63,889 nt of DNA from Acidobacteriaceae bacterium (GTDB taxonomy: Bacteria; Acidobacteriota; Terriglobia; Terriglobales; Acidobacteriaceae). Below, piece by piece: positions 36,122 to 46,500 of this stretch. The stretch is taken from positions 1-63,889 of the forward strand of contig JASHRF010000020.1 of the NCBI GenBank assembly GCA_030037545.1. Direction: 5' to 3'. The notes under the pieces were generated by a model that had not been told where the DNA came from, ran no database searches, and worked only from the letters and a program-made list of their open reading frames with translations. The stretch's first letter is position 1, and each line of letters opens with the position of its first letter. Position numbers and translations under genes: made by a program.

Positions 36122-36805
36122 TTATCCGCGTACTGAAACCCCCGAGAACGATAGCACAGCGAGCCCTCGTACTGGCTGCCCGAAGAACTTGGCCGGCTCG
36201 AAGACGCTGAACAGCAATAGGTTCTCGACTTCCGACCGGGTGGCCGCGTCCGTAGGGCCGGAAAGAATCCGGTAGTCGTACACCTGGCCTGCATCGTTCA
36301 CATACGCTTCTACCACCACCGGCTGGGAGCCGGTTTCGATGTCATCCTGTCCGGCGCCGCTGGAAAGGTAGAGTAGCCGCGGCGCGGTCGCCATCCCCAG
36401 AGGCTCGTCCTTGCTGGCCTGCGCCCTTTCCGGCTGCGCAAACATGGTCACCAGCAGTACCACTGTGCCCAGCAGCAATACCGCGCTGGCAAATCCGGCC
36501 GAGGCCTGCAGCAGAAACGGTCCCACTGTGTTCTTCCACGCCAATCCCCAGCTTTCGCTCCAATTGCGCCGGCTGCGCGCCCGCTCCTGGCTCACTGCCA
36601 CGCGAATCCGCAGCAGCAGATTCTCCGGCTCCGGCACCGAACCCAGCTCGGAAAGCGCAGATTGCGTCCGGCGGAGAGAATTCCACTCCTCGGCACACTC
36701 TTGGCATCCGTCCAGGTGGGCCGAGATTTCCTGCATCTCGCGGCCATTCAACCGGCCATCCAGAAACTCTGTGAATCCTGCCTGCACTTTACCGCAGCCG
36801 TTCAT
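36122..36805 (-). CDS. Zinc-finger anti-sigma factor with TonB-C-like periplasmic domain
   Basis: 227 residues. Residues 1-45 hold the anti-sigma zinc finger (EISAHLDGCQECAEEW, the H-x3-C-x2-C ligands), one membrane helix follows at about 98-120 (ASAVLLLGTVVLLVTMF), and the periplasmic C-terminus (VVVEAYVNDAGQVYDYRILS ... SEVENLLLFSVFEPAKFFGQ) resembles a TonB C-terminal domain. It should hold the sigma factor encoded 22 bases upstream at the membrane until a signal arrives; the TonB-like part may sense an envelope partner. Confidence 0.85.
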   Translation of the reverse strand: MNGCGKVQAGFTEFLDGRLNGREMQEISAHLDGCQECAEEWNSLRRTQSALSELGSVPEPENLLLRIRVAVSQERARSRRNWSESWGLAWKNTVGPFLLQASAGFASAVLLLGTVVLLVTMFAQPERAQASKDEPLGMATAPRLLYLSSGAGQDDIETGSQPVVVEAYVNDAGQVYDYRILSGPTDAATRSEVENLLLFSVFEPAKFFGQPVRGLAVLSFSGVSVRG

Positions 36806-36827
36806 TGCGCCTCCTCTCCGAAGGGCC

Positions 36828-37538
36828 TCAATACCCCGCTAGTGCCAGAGAACGCGGAGCGGCCGACGGCTCCGTCAGCAGGGTCTTCAGCATCGCCCTG
36901 CCGCGAACCAGCCGCGACTTCACCGTTCCCAGGTTCACGCCTTGCATTTCCGCAACTTCCTCGTAAACAAATCCCTCGATATCACGCAGGATCAATGTGG
37001 TTCGATACGGTTCCGGAACCCGTTGGAGCGCCGCTTCCACCCGCGCCCGATCCTCGGCATGTGCTGCCATATCGAATGGAGACTCTCCCGGATCAACCAG
37101 CGTGTCTTTCAGCCGTACCGCGTTGGCCCCGCTGCCTTCCCCCATCTCGTGCTCGATAGGAATCTCCTGCTGCTTGTGGCGCATCCACCAGCGCCGCTGG
37201 TTCGACGCCTCACGCAGCGCGATCCGGTAGATCCATGTCCGCAGCGAAGACTCACCATGAAAGCTGCCAATTCCCTTGAAGATCTTCACGAATACTTCCT
37301 GCGTCAGATCGGCCGCGTCCCCGCGATCCTGCACCGTGCGGGCCAGCAGGGAGTAAATGGGTTGGTGATATCGCTCGATAAGCCACGAAAACGCCTCCTC
37401 GGAGCCGGCCCTGAGTTCCGTAATCAGAGCCGCTTCTTCCGTCTGGAGCGTCAACGCGCTGGCGATATTACCCATGGTGAGGTCTGCCTGCAATTCAGTA
37501 TCCTCCCACCTATACCGCAGAAAGGCTGACTCTGGCAT
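36828..37538 (-). CDS. ECF-type RNA polymerase sigma factor (RpoE-like)
   Basis: About 236 residues. Region 2 (SEEAFSWLIERYHQPIYSLL ... DAADLTQEVFVKIF ... SLRTWIYRIALREASNQRR) and region 4 (ALQRVPEPYRTTLILRDIEG ... LGTVKSRLVRGRAML) are complete, with no region 1 or 3, so it is an ECF sigma factor. The zinc-finger anti-sigma gene follows directly. ATG at 37538 used; ATG at 37475 (MGNIAS) or TTG at 37577 also fit. Confidence 0.92.
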   Translation of the reverse strand: MPESAFLRYRWEDTELQADLTMGNIASALTLQTEEAALITELRAGSEEAFSWLIERYHQPIYSLLARTVQDRGDAADLTQEVFVKIFKGIGSFHGESSLRTWIYRIALREASNQRRWWMRHKQQEIPIEHEMGEGSGANAVRLKDTLVDPGESPFDMAAHAEDRARVEAALQRVPEPYRTTLILRDIEGFVYEEVAEMQGVNLGTVKSRLVRGRAMLKTLLTEPSAAPRSLALAGY

Positions 37539-37892
37539 CAAGGAAATCGGGCCAAAGCCCGAACCCTCTCCGACCAAAAACTTAAGTTGCTCAATCCAAA
37601 GCCTTTGCTGCAGTCACCCCATTTTGCGCCTATCCTTCAGCCTAACTTCTTTTTCCAAGGGTGAGCGAGAGATGAACACTGGAATTACCCAATGTCTCGC
37701 GACCCTATAATCTTAGACACCGGACCCCCATCTAAGTGTTCCCGGTCACGAAGGGCAAGAGCTCTCGCATCACCAAAAACATTACTGTCCCATGGCAAGG
37801 ACGAGCCGCTTGCCCTTTTCAACCACTGAGTGAGGCCGAGCAGGCCTGGGTGAGGGCCTGCGCATACCATGGATTGCGGAGACCGTCTGCCC
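37539..37892. promoter_or_regulatory. Divergent promoter region between sigma factor and trmO
   Basis: 354 bases between diverging genes. A TATAAT sits at 37706-37711 on the plus strand, with TTACCC 15 bases upstream as a weak -35; it would give a long leader for trmO. AACTTAAGTT near 37585 is palindromic. ECF-type promoters are not evident by eye. Confidence 0.35.
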
Positions 37893-38345
37893 ATGTTCAC
37901 GCCTCAACCCATCGGATTCATCCACAGCCCGTACACGCAAAGCTCGTCAATTCCCAAGGGATTAGGCGCCCGCCACGATGCCGAGGGAACCATCGAGCTG
38001 CTGCGCGAATTCGAGCCAGGTCTACAGGATATAGAAGGCTTCTCGCATCTCTTTGTGCTCTGGTATTTCGACCGCTCCGACGGCTCGTCGCTTATCGCCA
38101 CTCCGCCTTCGGACTTGAGCCGCCCCCACGGCGTCTTCGCCACGCGCTCGCCCCGCCGTCCCAATCCCATCGGCCTGACGGTCGTGGAGCTGCTGCGCCG
38201 CGACGGCCTCATCCTTCACGTCCGCGGCATCGACATGCTCGACCGCACACCGGTCCTCGACATCAAGCCGTACTTGTCGAGCATTCCCGCCGAAAAACTG
38301 CGCCGCGGCTGGCTGGCGGAAGCCGAAGCGCGAACGAAACCTTGA
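37893..38345 (+). CDS. trmO: tRNA (N6-threonylcarbamoyladenosine37-N6)-methyltransferase
   Basis: 150 residues. SAM-dependent enzyme that methylates t6A37 in tRNA-Thr (TsaA/YaeB family). Signature strands: FIHSPYTQSSSIPKG, EFEPGLQDIEGFSHLFVLW, and HGVFATRSPRRPNPIGLTVV. Full-length for the short form of the family. ATG at 37893 matches the homologous start (MFTPQPIG); ATG at 37869 is in frame. It links to TsaB at 61619, which takes part in making the same t6A. Confidence 0.93.
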   Translation: MFTPQPIGFIHSPYTQSSSIPKGLGARHDAEGTIELLREFEPGLQDIEGFSHLFVLWYFDRSDGSSLIATPPSDLSRPHGVFATRSPRRPNPIGLTVVELLRRDGLILHVRGIDMLDRTPVLDIKPYLSSIPAEKLRRGWLAEAEARTKP

Positions 38346-38373
38346 TTGCAGCCCCAATTGAATCCATGTGGCC

Positions 38374-38778
38374 CAGGGCAATCGCACTTCAAAAAACCAG
38401 CAATCCTCTCGAAGGACTCTCCTCCTCCGCCTTGCAAGTCAAGCCCTTGCCAAGGCCGCATCGCCCGCATCGCGCTCATTCGGCGGGAAATATATTTTCG
38501 CCGCTCTTTGCGGGTTAATTTCGCCGTTCCGCTATGCTGTGAAGAAACGTTCCCAGGCGCTCGTGGCCGCTCGAGAATCCGGGGCCCGGCAGGCGCAAAA
38601 AAGCGCAAGAAAGTTACGCTTACTTGCGTGAAACTGCACGTAAATCGCACCCGAAAACGCATCCAACCGTCAGAAAAAGAGGAGCTTAATTGCAGAATCC
38701 CATGCACCCCCCCCGGGGGGGTACGTATGAACCTGAAATCAACACTACCGGCGCACCATTCCAAGTGCGATTGTCCTG
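38374..38778. mobile_element. 405-bp repeat with 16-bp terminal inverted repeats, copy B
   Basis: Left end CAGGGCAATCGCACTT, right end AAGTGCGATTGTCCTG, which pair with one mismatch. Shares its interior with copies A and C. Contains a run of eight C and seven G (CCCCCCCCGGGGGGG) at 38708-38722 and no complete gene. Non-autonomous element by its size. Confidence 0.85.
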
Positions 38779-38936
38779 TCACGTAGCTGGTTTGACCAAC
38801 GGCTGATGGTTTGCGCAACCTCATAATCGTTCTAGCCACCACATTCAAGCCCGGCGATGTCATTTCGTATACAGAAATGTGCTCAGCGGCAGGCGTGGAA
38901 AAGCACGGCAAGATCGAATAGCGTCGAATCCGGTCA

Positions 38937-39575
38937 TTAAGGTATCCCAAGGAGCTTATGCGTCTGCAAACTCAGCCGCCATTGCGGATGATAGAGGCAA
39001 TATTGCAGCGCGAGCTGCGTGTTGCGCTCGCGATCGGGCCCGTCCATAGGCTGCAGGAAGAAATGGCGGAAGGAAAGCGCCACGAAGCGTTCCGGCTCGG
39101 CGCCAGGCTGCGGGAACACGAGCTTCAGCTCGTCGCCACTCTTTTGTCTGAGCTCGCTTCCCGCCTTGGGGCTGACGCAAATCCAATCAATCCCGGCCGG
39201 CGCGACGCACGTTCCATTCGTCTCCACGGCAATTTCGAAACCCCGTTCGTGCAATGCCAAAATCAACGGCTCATCGAGCTGCAACAGCGGCTCGCCCCCG
39301 GTGCAAACCACAAATCGCCGGTCGCGAGACGCGCTGCCGGGCCACGTTTCCTCCACCGCCGAGGCCAAATCCACTGCCGAGACAAACTTCCCCCCACCCG
39401 GCCCATTGGTATCCGCAAAATCCGTATCGCAGAATTTGCAGATAGCTCCGGCGCGATCTCCCTCGCGTCCCGACCACAAGTTGCAACCCGCAAAGCGGCA
39501 AAAGACCGCGGCGCGTCCCGTCTGCGCGCCTTCGCCCTGCAGCGTGTAAAAGATTTCTTTAACGGCGTAAGGCAT
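38937..39575 (-). CDS. queE: 7-carboxy-7-deazaguanine synthase
   Basis: 212 residues, radical SAM enzyme for queuosine precursor synthesis. The cluster Cys are in FCRFAGCNLW ... CKFCDTDF, with the insert between the first and second Cys found in QueE. TGGEPLLQLD and VETNGT and the C-terminal HPQWRLSLQTHK are typical. The bases just upstream of its start match one end of the 124-bp repeat (ACAGCTTCTA). It lies downstream of queC on the same strand, separated by an inverted repeat. Confidence 0.95.
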   Translation of the reverse strand: MPYAVKEIFYTLQGEGAQTGRAAVFCRFAGCNLWSGREGDRAGAICKFCDTDFADTNGPGGGKFVSAVDLASAVEETWPGSASRDRRFVVCTGGEPLLQLDEPLILALHERGFEIAVETNGTCVAPAGIDWICVSPKAGSELRQKSGDELKLVFPQPGAEPERFVALSFRHFFLQPMDGPDRERNTQLALQYCLYHPQWRLSLQTHKLLGIP

Positions 39576-39588
39576 AAAAAACAGCTTC

Positions 39589-39674
39589 TAGCTATTAGCT
39601 CTTAGCTCATCGTGGCTCAATCAAGAGCGACAACTCGGCACGAAAGGAGCTAAGAGCTAAAAGCTAATGGCTAA
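39589..39674. repeat. Inverted repeat between queC and queE
   Basis: Left arm TAGCTATTAGCTCTTAGCTC and right arm GAGCTAAGAGCTAAAAGCTAATGGCTA, 40 bases apart, built from AGCTAA/TTAGCT units. The right arm reaches the queC stop codon. It could fold in the queC-queE transcript and lower queE expression. Confidence 0.75.
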
Positions 39675-40369
39675 CGGCTCAATATCGGGTCCTCAATCCC
39701 GTTCTCGCGAAATCCCTTCGCGCGCAGCAGGCACGAATCGCACTGGCCACACGGCTCGCCTCCGGGGCCGGGATCGTAGCAACTGCTGGTCAGCCTATAG
39801 TCCACGCCCAGTTCGATGCCTTTGGCAATGATCTGCGCCTTGGTCATCGCGATCAGCGGCGTATGAATCTTCAGGGGCTGCCGGCCTCCCACACCGGCCT
39901 TGGTGGCCAGATTCGCCATGGTCTCGTATGCGGCAATGAACTCCGGCCGGCAATCGGGGTAACCGGAGTAGTCGAGCGCGTTCACGCCGATGAAAATGTC
40001 GCTGGCTCCCAGCACCTCGGCCCAGGCGAGCGCGAAGGAAAGAAAGATGGTGTTGCGCGCCGGCACATACGTCACGGGAATCCCGTGCGACATTTCATCC
40101 GTCGCGCGGCCCTTCGGCACATCGATCTCGGCAGTCAGCGCCGAACCTCCAAATACGCGCAGATCGATGGCAGCGATGCGATGCTCCACCGCGCCGATCG
40201 CTGCGGCCACGCGCTTGGCCGCTTCGAGCTCCCACGCGTGCCGCTGTCCGTAAGAAAACGAGAGCGCATAGGGCGCGTACCCCTCGCGTTTCGCAATCGC
40301 CAACGCGGTGGCCGAGTCGAGTCCGCCGCTGAGGAGAACGACGGCGCGCTTTGCGTCCGGCGCCATCAC
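39671..40369 (-). CDS. queC: 7-cyano-7-deazaguanine synthase
   Basis: 232 residues. ATP-dependent enzyme making preQ0 from CDG. PP-loop [16 protein letters not shown] near the start, and a C-terminal zinc site with Cys in [17 protein letters not shown]. Start overlaps the stop of kdsC (ATGA). Substrate comes from queE. Confidence 0.96.
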   Translation of the reverse strand: MMAPDAKRAVVLLSGGLDSATALAIAKREGYAPYALSFSYGQRHAWELEAAKRVAAAIGAVEHRIAAIDLRVFGGSALTAEIDVPKGRATDEMSHGIPVTYVPARNTIFLSFALAWAEVLGASDIFIGVNALDYSGYPDCRPEFIAAYETMANLATKAGVGGRQPLKIHTPLIAMTKAQIIAKGIELGVDYRLTSSCYDPGPGGEPCGQCDSCLLRAKGFRENGIEDPILSR

Positions 40370-41025
40370 TTCACGTCCTTGCCAATATCCAGCGACGGCG
40401 CAATCGAAGTGCCCTCATTCAGGTAGCCCTCGATGCATTTATCGAGCACGCCCTTAGCTTCAAGGATGAACTCAATCGCGTCGCGGGCAGCGCCATACCC
40501 ACCGCGATTGGGCGTGACGTAATGCGCCTCTGCCTTCACCCGCTCGCGGGCGTTGGCCACGGCCACGGCCAACCCCACCTGCCGCATCACCGGGAGGTCG
40601 ATGACGTCGTCGCCCACGTAGCAGATCTCGTCCAACGTTACGCCTTCCTTTTCGCAGATCTCGCGAATCGGCTTCATCTTGAACGCCTGGCCCTGGTAAA
40701 TGAATTCGAGTTTCAGATCGCGGGCGCGCGTGGCGACGGTCTCGCTGATGCGCTTGGTGACGACGCCGCACTTGAGGCCGCCCATGCGCGCCAGCGAAAT
40801 TCCCATGCCGTCGTGGGCGCTGTAACCCTTGGCTTCGACCAGGGTGTCGGACTGCACGCCGAAGCCGATGTCTTTGCTATGCGCGCCACGAATCTGGTCC
40901 GAGATTCCGCCCTCCGCAAGAGGACGTCCTGGCACCAGCCAGATGGTGCCGTCGGTCCATACGCCGTCCACGTCGAACAGAATGATCTTAATTTTGCGGG
41001 CGCGATCTTGTGCGGTTGGCTCCAT
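40366..41025 (-). CDS. kdsC: 3-deoxy-D-manno-octulosonate 8-phosphate phosphatase
   Basis: About 219 residues, HAD phosphatase (tetramer) releasing Kdo for lipopolysaccharide. The active Asp pair is in [13 protein letters not shown], then [11 protein letters not shown], and the second metal site in [12 protein letters not shown]. It is about 30-40 residues longer than E. coli KdsC, mostly at the C-terminus and in an insert ([20 protein letters not shown]). It overlaps queC; no other Kdo genes are near. The upstream-extended frame is not real. Confidence 0.9.
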   Translation of the reverse strand: MEPTAQDRARKIKIILFDVDGVWTDGTIWLVPGRPLAEGGISDQIRGAHSKDIGFGVQSDTLVEAKGYSAHDGMGISLARMGGLKCGVVTKRISETVATRARDLKLEFIYQGQAFKMKPIREICEKEGVTLDEICYVGDDVIDLPVMRQVGLAVAVANARERVKAEAHYVTPNRGGYGAARDAIEFILEAKGVLDKCIEGYLNEGTSIAPSLDIGKDVK

Positions 41026-41109
41026 CCTTCGATTGTATCGAGCGGACGCGGTTCCGTCGGATTCGCCGCGTGTGCGCCCTGGTCCCGCGTCATACGCGAG
41101 AATACCTGA

Positions 41110-41292
41110 ATGGACCATGATCCCCGGGCCGCGCCGCAACTGCCCGCACTCGAGCCCGAGGACTACTACTTCGAGGGACCGCTGCTTGTGTTCACGGCCG
41201 TGTATCATCGCAAGCGCGGATACTGCTGCGGCTCGGGGTGCCGACACTGCCCCTACCGCGACAACGCCGCACCGGAGCAGCAACCCAAATAA
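41110..41292 (+). CDS. Small Cys-rich protein, DUF5522 type
   Basis: 60 residues. The pattern EDYYFEGPLLVFTAVYHRKR followed by GYCCGSGCRHCPY is that of DUF5522 small proteins, whose four Cys in the last segment probably bind metal. Function unknown. It is convergent with the VWFA gene at nine bases. Confidence 0.85.
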   Translation: MDHDPRAAPQLPALEPEDYYFEGPLLVFTAVYHRKRGYCCGSGCRHCPYRDNAAPEQQPK

Positions 41293-41300
41293 TTTTCCAC

Positions 41301-43469
41301 TCAGAATCCGCCCGCGCCAGCGGGCGCAGCAGGCGCAGGTTGCGTGACGGCAAGTGCGTTCGGTGGCCGCACCAGCACGGCAAAGCGCGGAAATGCGAAG
41401 CTGCCGCCGGCGTCGTCGATGACGTTGAGCTGGCAAATATACTGCCCCGGCTTCAACGCGCTCAGCGGCACGTCAAGTTCGATGGCCACGGCGTCGCGCC
41501 CTTCCACATTGATCGACTTCGCCCGCACCAGCGGCGTCTCGTACACCTTGGTCGAACCCTGAATCAGTTCCAGGCTGCTGAGCAGATTGATCGCGTCTTT
41601 GGGCTCTTTGGGCGCGCCTTCGGCCGCCTTCTGGTGTGCTGGATCGTAGACCTCGTAGAGCAAGTACATGTGCTGATCCTGGCGGAAGACGTGCGCGATA
41701 TCGGGCACGTACTCAAGGCCATTGCGCACCAGCGGATCGATTTCATTACTGCGCTGTTTGCTCGGCTCCCGCGTCGACGCCAGCACGATGGAGCTCATCT
41801 TGAGCGGCGCCTTCTTCATATCGGGTAGCGTGATCTCGGCAACAAACGATCCCATGCGCCCGGTCTGGTTCTCGCGCACCACAAATTTGAGCGTGTATTT
41901 GCCGGGTGGAAGATCGAAGCTGGTGGTGTACTGAATATTTTTCTGCCGCGCATTGAGAGACTGGTCGAGGTTGAGCTTCACCGTCTGCCGCGCCCGGCCG
42001 ATGGGCCGCCTTACCTCGTCTACCACCACGCCGATGATGTCGAGCGTGGCTTTGTCCTTGTCGCCGCCCTTCACAAACGGAATCTGCGAGCCGGGCACGA
42101 GCAGCGAAACGGGCACGTAATAGCGGTTGTCGTTAAGCCGGAAATACATCGCATCGAGATAGACAGCCATGTCGGTAGCGGGCAGGTCGCTGGCCAGCTC
42201 GTCCTCCAACTGCTGCTCGCGATCCTGCTTGCCGGAGTGGCGGAAGTCCGCGGGCGCATAGTAGCCGGGCCGGTATTCCAGCTTGATGCCCGGCCGGTCT
42301 ACTCTGATGGTCAGTTTGCGGTACTTGCCGTCGCGCGCCAGGTTGCTGGAGTGGTAGCCGATGGCGTAATACTCCGAATTGTCCTTCTGCACCTGCGCAA
42401 ATGCGGGCGCAAAGTCGTTGGAGTCGAAGAACGCCTTGCCGCCGGTGTCGGAGGAGAGCGTGGCCATCACTTCCTGGGTAGCAAAGTTCTGATTCATGTT
42501 GTTCATCAATGCGCCGCCGTTGTAAGCGCCCTGGCCGCGCAGGCTGCCGGTGGAAGCGTCACCCATGGGCAACACCGCCTGCAGGCCACGCGTATCCACA
42601 CTGTAGATGGCCATATCCGCGCGCACCGACGCGTTGATGGCCTGGCGCAGCGAGGCTTCGTTTTCAATGCCGTCACGCGAGATGCCCCCGGAAAAATACA
42701 GCATCGATTTCTTCATCCCGACTTTTTCGATGGATAGCGCGATAGCGCGGATCGCGAACAGCTCGCGGTCGGTGTTCAGGTCGTTGTACTCCTGCTCGTC
42801 GGGCGTGTAGCTGGTGGTGTCTTCCACCTGGTTGGAGTTGGCGTTCGCGCCCTCGGTAAATCCCTGGCCTTCGGTGCCGTTGTACGCGCCCACCTCGCGG
42901 ATCAGCGCGTCCTTGTCGGCGGTAAAATCCTGGTCCACCGTGAGCGTGTCGCCGAGCGAAACCAGCGCCACCAGGTCAGCCGGCTGCATCCGGGTGCGCA
43001 AAAAAGTCTGCGCGGCGTCCACACAGCGTTCCAGATCCTCGGGCTGCATCGAGGTCAGGTCGAAGAACATGACGATCAGGCGATGGTTGCGCAGCTCTTC
43101 CGGCTTGGCAACCACCACGGCCTTGGGGCTATTGGCGCTGGGTCCGGCGGCCAGGCCGCTCACCGTCGCCTCCTTGAGCGGCGTGGCCATCTCTACGCTC
43201 TCCCAGTCGAAAGTATCGATGTGCTGGAGCTTGCCTTCCTCGTAGATGCGGAAGTCGCTCGCCTTGAGGCCGCGCACCGGTTCGCCGGTCTTGGCGTTGC
43301 GTGCCACCACGTTGGTGAGCACCAGCTCGCCATTCATCTTGATGACGAACCCGGCCTGCGGCGTGGAGGAAACCTGGCCTGTCTGCTGCGCGAACGCCGC
43401 CTTTAAGCCCGACCAAGCGAGCGCCAACGCCGCAAAGCCCGTTCCGAGTTTTCCCAGCCAGTGTTTCAT
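41301..43469 (-). CDS. Secreted protein with Acidobacteria-type VWFA domain
   Basis: 722 residues with a signal peptide (GFAALALAWSGLKAAFAQ). Residues of about 45-100 form an Ig-like entry (LVLTNVVARNAKTGEPVRGL, FRIYEEGKLQHIDTF), then the VWFA-related domain (HRLIVMFFDLTSMQPEDLER, ALVSLGDTLTVDQDFT) extends to about residue 380, and the last 300 residues are beta-rich. This is the pattern of the VWFA-related Acidobacteriota domain family. It ends 47 bases from the start of the TonB receptor upstream, so the two probably share a transcript. Role unknown, perhaps in surface binding. Confidence 0.9.
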   Translation of the reverse strand: MKHWLGKLGTGFAALALAWSGLKAAFAQQTGQVSSTPQAGFVIKMNGELVLTNVVARNAKTGEPVRGLKASDFRIYEEGKLQHIDTFDWESVEMATPLKEATVSGLAAGPSANSPKAVVVAKPEELRNHRLIVMFFDLTSMQPEDLERCVDAAQTFLRTRMQPADLVALVSLGDTLTVDQDFTADKDALIREVGAYNGTEGQGFTEGANANSNQVEDTTSYTPDEQEYNDLNTDRELFAIRAIALSIEKVGMKKSMLYFSGGISRDGIENEASLRQAINASVRADMAIYSVDTRGLQAVLPMGDASTGSLRGQGAYNGGALMNNMNQNFATQEVMATLSSDTGGKAFFDSNDFAPAFAQVQKDNSEYYAIGYHSSNLARDGKYRKLTIRVDRPGIKLEYRPGYYAPADFRHSGKQDREQQLEDELASDLPATDMAVYLDAMYFRLNDNRYYVPVSLLVPGSQIPFVKGGDKDKATLDIIGVVVDEVRRPIGRARQTVKLNLDQSLNARQKNIQYTTSFDLPPGKYTLKFVVRENQTGRMGSFVAEITLPDMKKAPLKMSSIVLASTREPSKQRSNEIDPLVRNGLEYVPDIAHVFRQDQHMYLLYEVYDPAHQKAAEGAPKEPKDAINLLSSLELIQGSTKVYETPLVRAKSINVEGRDAVAIELDVPLSALKPGQYICQLNVIDDAGGSFAFPRFAVLVRPPNALAVTQPAPAAPAGAGGF

Positions 43470-43516
43470 CTCATCTATCCGCGATTCGCGTTCTAACCGC
43501 GCTAACTCCGCTGCTT

Positions 43517-46500
43517 CTAAAACCTGAACCTCGCCATGAACTGAAACGATCGCATGGCGCCCGTTGAGGTGACCTGCCCGAAATTCTGCGTGCCGTAGGT
43601 CGTATCCACTTCCGAATACTGCACCGTGTTAAACACGTTATCGATGGTAGCGCGAATTTCCAGGCTGCGCGTCTCGCCCAACTGCGCGGTTTTGGAGAGC
43701 GCCATATTGTTCGTGACCGTCCCCGGCCCTTCGATGGAATTGCGCGGCGCATCGCCGAAGGCGTCGCAGAACGGGTTGGTTGTGCTTGCCGCCAGCGGCG
43801 GTTCCTCGTAAGCCGCGGTATTGAACCATCGCTTGAGTCCGCCCCCGCCTGCGGTTAAGGAACTTCCCGGAATCTGATTCAGCCGGAACGCGCCCACCGT
43901 GCCACAGGCCACGTTGGCGGCGGATTCAGTATAGGTGGGCGTCAACCATGCTCCGCCGGCAACTCCGCCGGCTCCGCTGGCAACTCCGCTGGCAAAGGCG
44001 AAGGTGCCGGAGACCGAAAAGCCTTCGAGAATGTGATTCGGTACGCCGGTCGTGGCCCACATGCGGCCTTCGCCGAAGGGTAGCTCATAGAGATACGTTC
44101 CGCTCACAGAGTTGCGCGCCACCAGCGCCGAATTGCCCTCTTCGGCCGCCAAGTCCTGCCAGTCCTGTGCCACCGTGCCCGAGCTGCCGTTCGCTGAAGT
44201 GGCATTGTCGATGGCGTGCGCGAACTGGTAATTGGCGCCCACGGCAAAGCCCTTGGTAAGCCGCTTGTTCACGCGTACCGTGCCGGCGCTCATCTTGTAG
44301 AAAGCCTCGGCCTGGTCGTAATTGAAAACCAGGTTCGTGGGATTGGTGCCGGGGCTGTCGGGCAAGGCGCGCGGCGCAATCTCACTGTCCAAGTGGTTAG
44401 CCTTGGAGCCGTTGTAGCCGACGTTGGCCACGATGCCCCAGGGCAGCGTCTTCTGAATGTCAATGTTCCACGCTTGCACGTAGGGCAGACCGTAATGGGG
44501 ATCGAGCGCGTAGTTGCCCACCAGCGCCGGATTGGGAAAACCACTGGCCAGCGTGAAGCAACTTACCGTCAGAACACAAGCAGTCGATGGCGAGTTGCCG
44601 ACCGATTCCTCGTTGGTCTGCTCGTTGGTAAACGGCGGCTGGTGAGCCATGGTGGCGGCAAAGGTGGCGTACTCGCCCACCGTGTAGTTCATGCCGAATC
44701 CAGCGCGCAGCACCGTTTGCTTGGGCAGGCGCAAGGCCAGGCCCACGCGCGGCGCAAAACCCTTGCGATAGGGATAAACGAGCGAAACCGGCAGGCCAGC
44801 AGCGCCGGAAACGGCTTCCGCTTCGCTCGTAAATCCTGCGTTGGGATTGGTCAGCACGTCGGCCAGGTGGCCGTATTTTTCGGTGTACGGCGCGAAATAC
44901 TCCCAGCGTACGCCGTAATTCAGCGTCAGGTAGGGCAATACCCGCCAGTCGTCCATCGCAAAGGCGTCATACACGTTGTCGCGCAGGTAGCTCTTGGCCA
45001 GCGACGAGTTGAGGGTGGTCGATTGCGGCAGGCCGAGCAGGAAATCGGCCAGCGACGAGCCGGTTCCGGGAACCGCCGCTCCTCCCGACTGCTCCTCGGT
45101 AAAAAGTCCGGTAAAGATAAAGTCGCCGGTGGCGTTGGAGCCGGCCAGGAAATCGCGGTGCACGCGCCGGTAGTCGCCGCCGTACCGCATGTTGTGCTTG
45201 CCGTGAATCCAGCTCAGCACTTCGGATAATGAGATGGTCTGCGCGATGGAGAAGCTGGGCTGGGTCTCGTTTAAGCCGCTGAAGTTGCTGAGCGCAATGT
45301 CGGGAAAACCGTAGTTGAGCGGAGCTTGGTTGGGCACCAAAATCCCGCTCGCGCCCGCGGGATCAATCGAGGTGTTGGTAAAGAAGTTGATGTTGTGGCT
45401 GTTGCTGCGGTTCCAGTTGCTATTGAAGATGCTGGTCACGTGATGAATGCCGACCGTGTATCCGGCCTGCAGTGAGTACGAGTCCGACGCGCTCTTACCG
45501 CCCAGTTGCGGAAACATGTTGACGGCGTCCGAGGCCGAGTGGGAGTAGTTGTAGTTGAAGTTGATGCTCTGGTGCAATGCCTGGTTCTGCGATCCGCCGC
45601 GGCGACCGCCGCCAAATCCGCCCATGCCGCGTCCGCCGGGCTGCGTAGCGTTGGGGCCAATGCTGCGCATGTAGCGCACACCGGCCATGGTCGAGTTGGT
45701 CTGCCCCGTGGTCAGAAGGTGGTAATTGTAATTGTTAACCGAATTGGCCAGGTTGGGATAAGGGATGGCAGGCGTGCAATTTGGCGTGGAGCAGGTGAGC
45801 AGTGCAACGGCCTGCGGCGAGAGCGACTGGTAAGGCGCGCCCGTGGGCGGGATCATGTTTGCGGTACCACCGTAGCTAAACTGTGTACTGGTGCCTGGGA
45901 TGTAGATTGGCGCCAGCCCGGTGAGATTGCCCTGCCGCTCGGCGAGAGTGGGCACGGTTGCATAAAAATCGTCGGGAGTGGAGCTGCGCTGGCCGGAGAG
46001 CGTAAAGAAAACCGTATCCTTGCCGCTGGGCTTGGTGAGACCGGGAATATATGGCGCGCTCATGAAGCTGAGGGTGAATTTATTGGTTCCGTTGGCTGGC
46101 TGCACCTGGGGCTGTCCGGCCAGCGCGAAGGGATCGGCGTTGAGCGCCGAGTTGGTCCCGCTCCATGCGATGGAACCGTGCGGCTGTCCGGGATTGAATC
46201 CGCGGAAGTTGCCGCGCCCACTCCCAAATCCGCCGCGCCCGCCACCGAAGCCGCCGCCACCAAAACCACCTCCGCCGAACTCGGCGCCCCCGGCGAACAG
46301 CCCGCCGCCATAACCGCCAAAGAGTCCGCCGGTGCCCGGCAATTGACCGCCGTTCTGCTGCCGGTAGGTTTCCAAGCGCTGGCGCAACTCGTCGACATCC
46401 ATGCCCGCCATCGGGCTCACCTGCCCTGACTGCCCGTTGATGTTCACGGAGTCGCCGCCAAAATCGCTGTTCCCGGCAATCGACGGCAGTTCCGCCCCGC

